Shown: in pieces, positions 33,219 through 43,458 of the stretch | Layout: each line of letters begins with the position of its first letter | How positions within the stretch are numbered: position 1 is the stretch's first letter | Source of the DNA: Exobasidium rhododendri | Lineage: Eukaryota > Basidiomycota > Exobasidiomycetes > Exobasidiales > Exobasidiaceae | Reading direction: 5' to 3' | Length of the DNA: 64,000 bases | Assembly: GCA_026210745.1 (NCBI GenBank) | Contig: CP110632.1 | Coordinates: 496,001-560,000 of the forward strand | Made by a program: the position numbers and the translations under genes | Notes under the pieces: generated by a model | What the model was told of the DNA's origin: nothing | Databases searched by the model: none | What the model saw: the letters and a program-made list of their open reading frames with translations, nothing else

Positions 33219-34691
33219 GACTTCCCAAGGCCAAGCTTTGCTCGCTTCTTTTCCTATGGGTGTTAAGCTCTTGAATGGTATATGATGTCCTGTAGGTGGT
33301 GTGGCACGCAGGTGTGAGAGTGTAGTGGGTGAAGGATGCTGGTGAATCTAGGGAGGATGAGGTTTTATTACTAATGTCGGATTTGAGAAGAACTCCCGAC
33401 TTCAAAAGAGATTCTAAGCAAATCCCCATCCCAAAAAAAAGCAAAAGGAAGAAAAAATACGCAGGGCCCAAGACTTGGAGCCAATGAAGCGTTGGCCGTC
33501 TTAGTCAGTTCTGTCAAGGCTTAGAAGCGCGAGAAAGCGTTCGCCGCAAAAATAAACATTCATTTTACCTCAGCAAGGCCAGACAAATACAAATCCAGCG
33601 TTGCGTTGTATCGAGTTTGTAACAGGCTAAAAAGGGATGGAATACAAAGAATGGAGACTGGATTTGAAATGCGAACGAACTCTTGCGTGCTTAAGGGTGG
33701 GGATTGCCAAGGTCGTGAGCGCCGCCCGCTTAGAGCCGGGAAGAACGTTGATCTTCTGACAGCATCGTTTAAGAGGTGGCGATCGATAGATGTGCTTCAA
33801 GCCGCGAATGACTGTCAGGACATGGGTGGTGGATGCGATCACCTTCTGACATTGTTAAGAAGACAAGGAACAAAGCTTCGCAAACAAGCAATGATCTTAC
33901 CGAGATGTGGCGGCCCCTAATGACGAAGCAAGCCACGCACTCGACGGTAAATTAATGCAGGTTTTGGAGTCTGTACACAGACGAGAAGAGGCAGTCCGGG
34001 GTGGCTAAAAGTTTGCATTCCGTGGTGATGGAGGTGATGGAGGGGGCGTCGCAGGCCCTGTGCGCTTCTCATGCTTTGTGCTCTTCGCATTTCTTTGATT
34101 TTGCCGAGCGGCCCGTCTGATGCGCTCAATCCTTGCAACGGACCTTTCGCAGCTGAGACGGAGGACCGCTTCTGTAGAATAGGGCTGTAGGAGGCGGCAA
34201 GGAGGGAAGAAGCACAGATGACCAGAACGTATTTCTGCCGTTCGATGCAGTCTTGCTCTTACCTTCCGCATAGCTTTAGCAGCATACCATGAAGGGCCCA
34301 ACTTGCAAAGGTAGACTTGACAAATCGTGACCTCCCTAGGCGTCGAAGACACGAAGTCTGTACGACTTTCAACTCAGCCGATTCTCACACGGTAAAAGTA
34401 GCGCACAGTCTTCAACCAGACACAGCGACCGACAGTCAACCGGCGCATTTATAAGGTCCGCATCGCCAAGACTTCATCTTCGAGACTCCATCTTCCCCCA
34501 ACTGTAGCCGCCCGCGATTATAGTACCTTTCGACTGATCATCTTTACTCTATCCCTCCCCTCTTGACTTGACCGAGGCTACACCTGACGGACAGCAGTTC
34601 GCTTTACACACTTCCGCAAGCAAGAGCTGGAAGAGGAGAGAAGTGAATGGCTGGCCCGCTCGCTCGCTTGACTAAGAGGATATAGACGCTC
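33219..34691. other. Gene-free divergent intergenic block
   Basis: About 1.47 kb lie between the MET5 start and the start of a facing-away gene. Open stretches at 33606-33920 and 34005-34352 show no family likeness and the latter lacks an ATG at its start. The MET5-proximal 130 bases are open in the MET5 frame. I see no RNA gene or repeat here. The last 300 bases are a pyrimidine-rich leader-like stretch. Confidence 0.5.
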
Positions 34692-37600
34692 ATGACAATT
34701 CACGCTGGCGAGAAAGCAGCAAGACTTCGGCGTGCTACAACATCTCCTCTTGTAGCGGCCTGTTCTGTCAACGCAAGTTCCTCTACGATAGCGTTGAAGA
34801 ACAGCATTGCCACATCGTCGTCAGAAAACAGCGTACACACTATAGCGACACCAGTGCAAGCGTCACCTGTTCTCAATCGGCATACTGGGCAAAAGCAAGC
34901 TCGCTCTCACCAGTCACTTGGCTCTAAAGCAAGACCGTCGCTTGTCAAGGGCAAGAATAAAAGCAGAGACGGGCAGAGACAGGCTCAATCACCTTCTTCC
35001 ACGTCTACACAACAAGCGGCGTCGAACCACTTCGTTTTCTCTGGGATCGATGCCCCCCCTGTCACGGAAACAGACCTCACAACACTGAATTGGGACACCT
35101 TAAACATTCAGCCACAAACCTCCATCGAAGATGTGCTCAACAGCTCGTCAGCGTCTCCGCCTCTCATCTTTGTACAGCAGAGGCCAAAAGAATCAGAACG
35201 TCCCGCCAGCACGACAAGCTTCAACGAAGCGGTGGAAGGTACGCCTACCACAGCGACAGATGTTTCTTCAAATAATCCTGCCTCCTCTCCTCGCCACTAC
35301 CTTCCCTGGCTCTTCACGTTGGCTTCTTCTTCTTCACGATCTAAAGAGAGGGCAGAGCCAGAGGAGTCGGCTCCAACGAATGGTGTAGCAGCACTTCCGG
35401 ATAAGGTAGCAGCGCCCAAAAAGTCTAGACACAAGCGTAAAAGCCTCAAACGAGTCACCATGAGTAAGGAAATCGAGAGAGCAAAAGATAGTGAGACGAG
35501 TATCACCTCGGCCTGTGTCCTGCCTATCACAGATACGCTGAGAGACTTTACTGCAAAGGAGAACGGCTTAGCAGAGGCTCTTTCCATATCATACGAAAAG
35601 ACTGGTGGTCCTTCTTCCGCTGATAGCATTGCGACTTCTCAGGCTGAGGCAAAGGCCTCTCCACCTTTCCAAAACAGCAGTGAGTAATGCGAAAAGCAGA
35701 AAAGGAGCTTTCGGTAGAGCTGACCTTACAATTGAATTCACAGCGACAGAGAAGGAAAGTCACTCCGTAAGATCTGATGACCAGCAAGACAAGGCAAGTA
35801 TTGAGAGTTCATCGCTTTGCACTTCCTCGCAGGAGTCTGCCACTCGTTGGAGAAGCGTAAGACGTGGTAAGAGCAGGAGACGTCCTACGCGAAATGTAAA
35901 GAACATCGACGAAAGGCAGGGACAAGACTTACCTATAGGCATGTCAACAAAAGTACATGGACACTTTCAAACATCCCAGAAAGACGTCTCCGAGACAGAG
36001 GCGCAGACAACGTCGCCATTGGAAAGAAATACTGTATTGTTACTGAATTCTAGTGGGGATGAAGGAAGAGGGTGCCATCGGGAGGGCACACCCGAGGTGG
36101 GTCTTACAAGAGTAGAATTGAGAGACGGACAACTTCCTAGTGTTGCAGGTATGACAGCTCAAGGCAACGAGCAGACAGAGCTCAGCAAAGCGAAGAAGGC
36201 AATCGACTCTACAGGACTGTCCCTCACTACCGCAAAGAAGGTCATGAAAGTGGATGACGCTATCGGGCAAATCAAGGACGTGGGACTAGATGTCTTGGTA
36301 AATGAGAAAGACGGTGTCACTAGTGGTCTACAATCCTCTCACATTCATTTATTGCCCACTTCATCCACAATGGAACTTAATGTCGAGCAGTCAAAGTTTA
36401 CCTCTGCGGATAGGATAGACACCTTTGAACGGATGGAGACGCAAGAAGAGAAGCTACACCGACTACAAAGGACGTTGAATTGGCGGCTCTTGTCTGTTTC
36501 TAGCAGTTCACCTACCTCACCTTTCCTCTGCACTCCGTCTCCCTCCTTTTCGAAGGAGAGTAGTGTATTAATGTCAGAACAGCCTCATCATTCATCCCTT
36601 GGCGCGAAACCGGATATCAATTCCCCTCATAAGCTTGCAACTTACCGGTCTGACATTCCGTTACTACGTCGTCATCAACATCTGCAGCAACGACGTCAGC
36701 AAAGAAAAAGAGATCAAAACTGGGTCAGTCTTCTTCCTTCCTTTGTAGAGATGCACCCTCATCGATCGTTGGACAGGGAGAAGCGACTCGAAGCACTAGC
36801 TTGGGTGGGCCTGGAAGACTATGTAGTTCGTAAAAGGAGGAAGAGTCATTGTGGAACTAGCTCGGCCAAGACGGAGAGTGTCATCTGGATCACCCATTCT
36901 TGTTCTGCTCGCGGTAGAAAGGCGAATCAGATGACCACGTCCCATCAAGAGCCCTTACTATGCTCCTCTTCGCAGTGGCTGAGAAACGCTAACGTGTCCG
37001 GGGAAGGTCAAGTAACCCAAGAGCAGGGCAGACGAAGAAGCAACGATGCTACCCAAGCCTACCGGAGCTACTTGGCGCAAAGCAAATCTCCTCCATCAGA
37101 ACAATGCCCCAATGGCTTTCTTACCTCCGTATCTAGCCCTTCATTTGTGAAATGTTCTGCTGAACCGATTGGGAGTGTTTTGCACCGGCCGGATCTGCCG
37201 CGACATGCTAGTAATGTGAGTTCTCAAGAACTTGCAGTGTCCTACTCAGCTACAGCATCTTCAGAGCAGCTGGAGACACTGCTTTCCAAGTTGGACGACG
37301 AAGCAGACGAGGAAGCGCCCATGGACGACATTCGAAAGAAGTCACTTGAGTTTCGGAACATGATCGTGTCTAGTATGTACGAATCATGTGGTCATGAAAA
37401 CAAGTGGAGCTCGGACTCGATGTGGCTTCAGCAATTAGAGAGTATTGAAGCTCAAGAGAAGGAAGAGATTCAGAATTTCTTCCAAGCTTCAAGTAATGAG
37501 TGGTATGAGGACGTGGGCAGTAGTATGGGAGCGGAACCCGAGCATCTTCTTCGGCCAACTCATTACGATGGCCTGAGCAATTCCGACTTTTCCTGGCCGG

Positions 37601-39747
37601 CCACACCCTTTACACCCTACACTCCTTTCACCCCCGGCCTGAGTGTCATGGGCTCTACCGTCGAGGAGGAAGAGATACAGATGAACAACGGCCTCTCGAC
37701 GTGTGAAATGGCTGAAGTGGAAGATGCCATGTATCGTAACTACCTCCAGCAAGCGAATCAAGCCGGGCCAGCGAAAGGCAGGAAGAAGGAGAGAAGCGTT
37801 AGTCAAGGCAGGGTAAGTCAAGCAAATTCATTGAATGCAGGGAAGAGTAAGGCCGTAGCTGGCCCCTCGAATCATCAGCACAGGGTGGCAACCGCGGCGT
37901 CGACGGAAGGACAGACCTCGACGAGAGCCCCTCTATCAGCTCCCTCTTCGGTCAGGCATGGTCTTTCGGAAGCAAGCCTTCGAGGAAAGAGTGCGAGTAA
38001 GTCGCTTCCACCGACAGCATCACTAGCAGACAAGCGGCAGAAGAACAACAACAACAACAGCAACAACAGCAACAACCTTCGTTTATCTATAGAGCCGGTA
38101 GCGCACCCTCCAGAACAGCGAGGATGTCGTGATTCGGCGTTTAGAGCAGAACAGCAAGCTCGTCGCGATTCACCCGGTAGATCAGAGCAGATGACGGGCT
38201 CCTCAAGTATACCTCTACCATTCCCGTCAACGCATCAGCAGCCCACAACACCAGTCGAATTGCAAGGGGGCTATGCTGCCTCATATGACAGTCTAACAAA
38301 AGAAAAGGACAACCTGGCAGTGCGAAACTCTCTGGTCAATCTGCAGCAGCACTTGTCGCTCGTCGCAGCTCAGAACACGATGCAAAAGACGTTTGAGAGT
38401 GATAGTGTGCATCTGCAGCTCAATCTTGTGGAGGAAGTGGGGGATAGAAGCAAATCAAGTTCTTCTAGATGTCTTTCCCCTCTTCCGACGTCTTTGCCGC
38501 TGAACTTTGCTCAGCACCTTACTGGACGAACGACGAGTCACTTGCATTTACTACCTGAGCATCCCAGCAGTGAGGGCAACAGTATGCAATCACAAGTACA
38601 CCGGACACTCCAAGCTCACCTACAAAGACACAGCCAAGATCTACATTACTGGCAGCAGCAGCAGCAGCAGCAGCAGAGTCACCATCATCATTATCAACAT
38701 CACCACCAACAAGCGCAGGAAGCAAAGCATTTGGAACAGAAGCATCTGAATTCCTATCTACAAGCCATGGATCATCCCTCCTCTTATGATGTAGCTACTA
38801 TGGCTCACCATCGTCACGGCCTTCCATCGAGTGATGAACAGTCACAAGAGATTGCTCGACTTCAGGCTGTGCTGGCTACCGAATGGACACAACAGAACAA
38901 CGTAGAGGGCCGCGTCGTGTCCCCATTCCATGATTGGCATGCTAATCCTGAAGAAGTGTTTAAGACGCATGGAAGGCATTTAGCTGATCGGACCAAGGTG
39001 CCTCCAACGATTACATTGACTGGGGCAGTACCGAGCAGAGAAAGGGGTCAATTGGGTAAAATTCAGGCTGCGTCTCCGAGTCAGACTGGCCCTCGGCGAC
39101 CTTCAATCTGGGGCGAAGAGACAGGCTGGATATTCGATCATGCCCACCTGAGAGGGCGAAGTGCGAATAGTGCAGCTATAGCAGCCGATCCCTTTACAAA
39201 CGTCGTCAGCGAGTCATCGCTGTGGGACCAGACGGGGGATGCTTTCCTGCCAATGGAACAATCTTCGCAGACTACAAGGCGTGATTTGAGCCTGTTGCAA
39301 ACTTCACGGAGCGAAGATGATGTATACAGGAAGGCGACACTGGCAGATGATGAAGCAAAAGAGCCCTTTTGTACTTCGTCAGCCCGATCGAATGCTGCGG
39401 GTAGTCATCAACAAAAGAGGGATGGAGGACAAGGAGTGGGAACGAGGCGCAGGGCGAAGCAGAGAGAACTGCCCCTTCTACTCCGAGAAATGGGCAATTC
39501 TCCGAAGCAGCAGCTGCAGCATCAAATGCAACATGCTTGGAACAATTCGACGGCATCGGCCAAGAATCTCGATCAGAGCCAAGCACTGAATTTACCACTT
39601 CAGTACCAACGGCAACCTCCCCTCGAAATGATGCACTCGTTCGATGAAGACTTGCTTCGGAGCAGTCGACGTCAGCCCGTCGGGAAGAATACAGCGACGG
39701 CTAGAGTAGGGCTTACGAGCGACTCTGCGTTGATCGGAAGACCTTGA
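34692..39747 (+). CDS. Unrecognised 1663-residue low-complexity protein
   Basis: Two long open frames join through a 64-nt intron (35680-35743, GTGAGT donor, TTCACAG acceptor) into 1663 residues; the frames match across the join. I do not recognise a domain. Ser, Gln, Thr and Arg dominate. A basic, ordered-looking segment lies near residue 660: LRRHQHLQQRRQQRKRDQNW then LEALAWVGLEDYVVRKRRK. Near residue 1270 is WPATPFTPYTPFTPGLSVMG, a set of TP sites. A CAG run at 38653-38676 codes for eight Gln, followed by His-rich sequence, and a Ser/Asn run lies near residue 1420. It might be a scaffold or signalling protein; this is a guess. The length of open frame makes a real gene likely. Confidence 0.75.
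38653..38676 (+). repeat. CAG trinucleotide run, eight units, in coding sequence
   Basis: Eight perfect CAG units code for Gln in the 1663-residue protein, next to a His-rich run. Such runs vary in length between strains. Confidence 0.9.
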
Positions 39748-39945
39748 TACGTGAGGTACTATCGCCATCACCTCCCACACTTCTACAGACAATTTCTCAG
39801 TATCATATGTTGCGCGAAAACCTCCTTGGGTGTTTTGCTTCTATCTTTATCGTGACTGTTTCTCGTGTACATGGTAATCTCTGTCGTGAAGCATTATCCT
39901 TAATGAAGTAGTGGAATGGGAAGCAGGAAGGTGTAAAATCACTCC

Positions 39946-42900
39946 TCAGAACACAGGGGCAGAAACGATGAAAAGACGATGTTCTTCCTGCTTCACCCAC
40001 TTCACGATTGACTTGGCAATATTGACGATTGCAGTCTGAGGTAGATGGGGACTGACAGTCAGGTAGACTTCAAAGGGTTGAGTCGACCAAGCAAAGACGT
40101 TCTCGTAGGGGGTCCTTATTAGATGTTGACCAGTAGACAATGTCTTCTTCTTTTTCTTCTTGGTGATGGTGTTCGTCGATGCGGGAGTGTTGTGAGTAGC
40201 TGCGCTGCCACTTCCGCTACTAGCAGCTTCTATAGAAGGAGCCAAGACACTCTTTGGTCGGATGATCGGACTGGACGGTGCAGCATTTGGAGGTGAAGGC
40301 TTCGTGCCCATAGCAGTACTTGTATTTTGCTCGTCGGTGTTCTTGAATTTCGAAGAGCGCTGTTCCTGCTCTTCTTTTCGTTTCCCATCTTCTTCTTCTT
40401 TTTCTTCTTCTTCTTCTTCATAGTTGCTCGCACGAGTGTGAATATAATGAAACGCCATTCCATACAAGCACACCAATCTCTTGTGATTGTCACTGTTGAT
40501 CGTGTATGGATCTTCGAACTGTGGCGAAGTAGATTGAACGTTTGATCTCCACTTGAAGATGAAGTGCCTCAGACCAGGTAATCTCAATTCATCTGCACTG
40601 TATGTAGAAGTGGCCATTGCCATCGTTTCTACGTTGTTGATCGTCTTACTCAATTTAGCAAGTAGGCCTTGACTTGTCAGATTGTAGATGATTGCATTGC
40701 GCCATTGGCTCATCTCTTCAAAGCCATCTGGATTACTAGTCACCAAGACTAGTGCCAGGTCGGCCACTTTCTGCTCTTGTCGTTGTCGTCGACGACGTGT
40801 CTGTTGTGGCGGCTGTCCATTGGCCTCTTTTTTCGTGTCTCCATCTCTCTCATCTTTTTCCACTGCTGCAACTTCCTCTTCTTCCTTCCCTGCCAAGTCT
40901 ACTCCCTCTTCCTCCTCCGCCTCGTCTTCTTCCCGTCCGAGAAAGCTGACGTGCGCATACAGAAATCCTTGGGAGGCAAACTTCGGCAGACAGATAGGCA
41001 CCCAACTCTGCGTTCCCACGTCCTTCATTGCCTTTGTAGAATACACTGTATTGATGAGTAAATGGCAGTCGATGGGATGGATACTCTTGTTCTTGCGTCT
41101 GGCCAATGTGACGATACCACTGTGACTCAAAAGCAGCGCATAGAGAGCATCTTGAGGTCGTACGGTTTCCTTGGAAGGGATCAGTGCAGAACCGATATCA
41201 AGGCGAAGAGCTGAATCGATACGCAAAGGCTGCAACGATCCAAACAGAGAAGTCGCATCAGTTTGAAGATTCGTCAAGAGGGTGTCGAGGATACCGTCTG
41301 TTCCATCCAAGAGTCGCTTCAAATCAAAGTTTGCCGCTCTATCAAATAGCCTGCTCAACTTCGATGCTGTGACAAGGCTGATGATTGCCAAGTAGAGATG
41401 TTCTAGATGATTACGAAGCGTAGAGTCTTCTTCTCCCCACTGTGATATCGCGACAAGGTAAAGGGGCGGCTTCAAATAGTAGCATATGCGGGTTCCTTTT
41501 GGAAATTCTAGAAGATCCAAGCTCCTTTGCTGTAGCTCCTTCATCCCCAAGGATTCATAATTAGAGATTAGCGCTTGAAGGACACCCACTTTTGTGGCAG
41601 ATTTTTGATCTTCGTCATCTTGCAGAGACCTGTCCTCGGCTGCCAGGGCTTCTTCTGCTTCTTCATCTTCTCCAACTGCCTTAGGCAAATTTAGCCTGGC
41701 CTCCTCCCTTCTTGCTCTAGTCTCAGCGGCTCGATGTAGTCTGGCTTTACTGACGTAGCTCACATAGATTGGCTTGCCTGCTGTGCTCAGTACCAGGTAC
41801 TCTCTCTGGGGGAATTTCTCCTTTTCTCCGTCGACTCCAAAAGGATGGTTGGTCAGATCATGCTCTACGACATCAGACTCTTGCTGGCTCGTTGCGTCCT
41901 TTACTTTCTTCGCAGCGACAATCGTACTCTTAGAGACATGATCTTCTCTTTCCTTGAGTTTCGGCAGCTTCTCCCTTTTCTTCTTACCTCTCCTCGCAAG
42001 ACTAGACGCCGGAAATGATCCCGGAGACAAGCCTTTCAGAGGGTCTTCCAACGCTACCTTACTGCTTTCAGCACTTTTGGTACTCTGATCATCATCACTA
42101 CCTCGTAGGCTCCTGCTTCTACTACTATTCACTGGTCTTTCTCGACTTGCACTGCCGGAAGAGGAAGAGACTGATGGGCCTGCCCACCATCTTCGGACAT
42201 CCAGAGGCTTCATGTAGCTACCGAATGAGTGTTCAGATTGTTCATTGCCATTCTTTACGCTCGTCGATTGGGTGTCGAGAGATTTCGCGTTGGTGCTGGG
42301 ATTATATACAATCTTGCTAGGACCTGCCACTGAAGAGCCTCGCAGGCTATTCAATGCTCCTTCCATTCGCAGCGATGAGGGCAATGTCGTAAAGGTAGAC
42401 CATCCCCACCCTGCGGCTACTTCGTTCTCTGATGATCTTTCTGATGTAACTGGAGAATGATCTCTGACATGGTCTTTAGACTCTCCTTCCAATCGTGGAA
42501 GTGCCGGTGTAGCGTCGACACCCTCCTCAGTACTCGACACCTGCTTTATGAGCTCCTGTTGCAAGGTGATATCTTCTCCTATGGCACTTCTCAATCTCCT
42601 TGTCAATAGCGCAGATCTAACATCCTTGATTGGTGAGTCAGAAGTTTCGGTGCCTCTTGTCTTTTCTTCTTGTTCTCCTCCTCCGCCTCCTCCCTCCTCG
42701 ACTGCACTTCCCTCAAATGATTTATCACCGAACACATCTTCGTTTGAAAGGCTCAAGAGCGATCTGGACCGACCAGGTGATGGCGATAGACGCAGCAGGC
42801 GTGTCGATTCACCGAGGTCTGCTGAAGCCGACGAGCTGGTCTGTGGTACTTGGCCTTGTGCTCGACTTGCGCTTGACTTGAGTATGGGTCGGGAAAGTAG

Positions 42901-43065
42901 GGTTGGTGTGATGGAGGACGCGGAAGCGAGAGACGCAGCTCCAGAAGCGGTCAAGTGTGCGGAAGATACAACCTTTACGTTCTCTTGTTGTTGTTGTTGT
43001 CGCTTATCTGTTGTGCTGTGGTCTATCCTGTCAGGCCGCAGCGACTCTCCGTCGGCATTCAGCAT
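39946..43065 (-). CDS. MON1: Vacuolar fusion protein MON1
   Basis: Mon1 with Ccz1 forms the GEF that loads Ypt7/Rab7 on late endosomes and autophagosomes. The single frame gives 1039 residues from ATG 43065. The first longin domain starts near residue 415 with KFPQREYLVLSTAGKPIYVS and, after an acidic insert, continues with ISNYESLGMKELQQRSLDLL, GTRICYYLKPPLYLVAISQW and LYLAIISLVTASKLSRLF. The second shows SLQPLRIDSALRLDIGSAL and ALLLSHSGIVTLARRKNKSI. The C-terminal longin-like part follows (FEEMSQWRNAIIYNLTSQG and later FAWSTQPFEVYLTVSP). The first 400 residues are Ser/Arg-rich and probably disordered, and acidic and poly-Glu inserts split the domains, making it longer than yeast Mon1 (644). 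Confidence 0.93.
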   Translation of the reverse strand: MLNADGESLRPDRIDHSTTDKRQQQQQENVKVVSSAHLTASGAASLASASSITPTLLSRPILKSSASRAQGQVPQTSSSASADLGESTRLLRLSPSPGRSRSLLSLSNEDVFGDKSFEGSAVEEGGGGGGEQEEKTRGTETSDSPIKDVRSALLTRRLRSAIGEDITLQQELIKQVSSTEEGVDATPALPRLEGESKDHVRDHSPVTSERSSENEVAAGWGWSTFTTLPSSLRMEGALNSLRGSSVAGPSKIVYNPSTNAKSLDTQSTSVKNGNEQSEHSFGSYMKPLDVRRWWAGPSVSSSSGSASRERPVNSSRSRSLRGSDDDQSTKSAESSKVALEDPLKGLSPGSFPASSLARRGKKKREKLPKLKEREDHVSKSTIVAAKKVKDATSQQESDVVEHDLTNHPFGVDGEKEKFPQREYLVLSTAGKPIYVSYVSKARLHRAAETRARREEARLNLPKAVGEDEEAEEALAAEDRSLQDDEDQKSATKVGVLQALISNYESLGMKELQQRSLDLLEFPKGTRICYYLKPPLYLVAISQWGEEDSTLRNHLEHLYLAIISLVTASKLSRLFDRAANFDLKRLLDGTDGILDTLLTNLQTDATSLFGSLQPLRIDSALRLDIGSALIPSKETVRPQDALYALLLSHSGIVTLARRKNKSIHPIDCHLLINTVYSTKAMKDVGTQSWVPICLPKFASQGFLYAHVSFLGREEDEAEEEEGVDLAGKEEEEVAAVEKDERDGDTKKEANGQPPQQTRRRRQRQEQKVADLALVLVTSNPDGFEEMSQWRNAIIYNLTSQGLLAKLSKTINNVETMAMATSTYSADELRLPGLRHFIFKWRSNVQSTSPQFEDPYTINSDNHKRLVCLYGMAFHYIHTRASNYEEEEEEKEEEDGKRKEEQEQRSSKFKNTDEQNTSTAMGTKPSPPNAAPSSPIIRPKSVLAPSIEAASSGSGSAATHNTPASTNTITKKKKKKTLSTGQHLIRTPYENVFAWSTQPFEVYLTVSPHLPQTAIVNIAKSIVKWVKQEEHRLFIVSAPVF

Positions 43066-43458
43066 GGCAGGTCGAGGACTCTATGTCTAGTCATGGACGC
43101 GATAATAGTGTATGCAGCATACAGAATCGGTGGGAAGCAACACTTTTTTTGGACTGTTGCCCTGATGCATCTTCCCGGCCGTAAACATTTAAAGATACAA
43201 TCAGGCCACGCGAACGGAATACCTGGAAAAAAAAAGGGTGATCATGGTTGCCTACCAGTCCAGAAACAACAATCCTCCATATCGAATAGACCTTCCTCCA
43301 TCCTTTCAAAATTTCCCCTCTTCTTTAGTCGTGTACGGAAGCCTAGTCGAGCAGCCAAAGGAACTGACTGGGAGGTGAGCTAACAAACAGGGAGAGCTGT
43401 TGTTGCGGTAAGCGAAGAAAGACGTAGGCCACAGTATTTGCGTCTCGTCTACCTCACC
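43066..43458. other. Divergent promoter region of MON1 and the carrier gene
   Basis: About 390 bases lie between two start codons pointing away from each other. No gene is visible and no clear TATA box was found. Confidence 0.45.

Noticed and set aside
33606-33920. Plus-strand open frame of 104 codons
   Set aside because: No family likeness, and nothing around it suggests a promoter or exon structure.
34005-34352. Minus-strand open frame of 115 codons upstream of MET5
   Set aside because: It starts at a GTG and resembles no part of Met5 or any family I know; considered as a missing MET5 exon and set aside.
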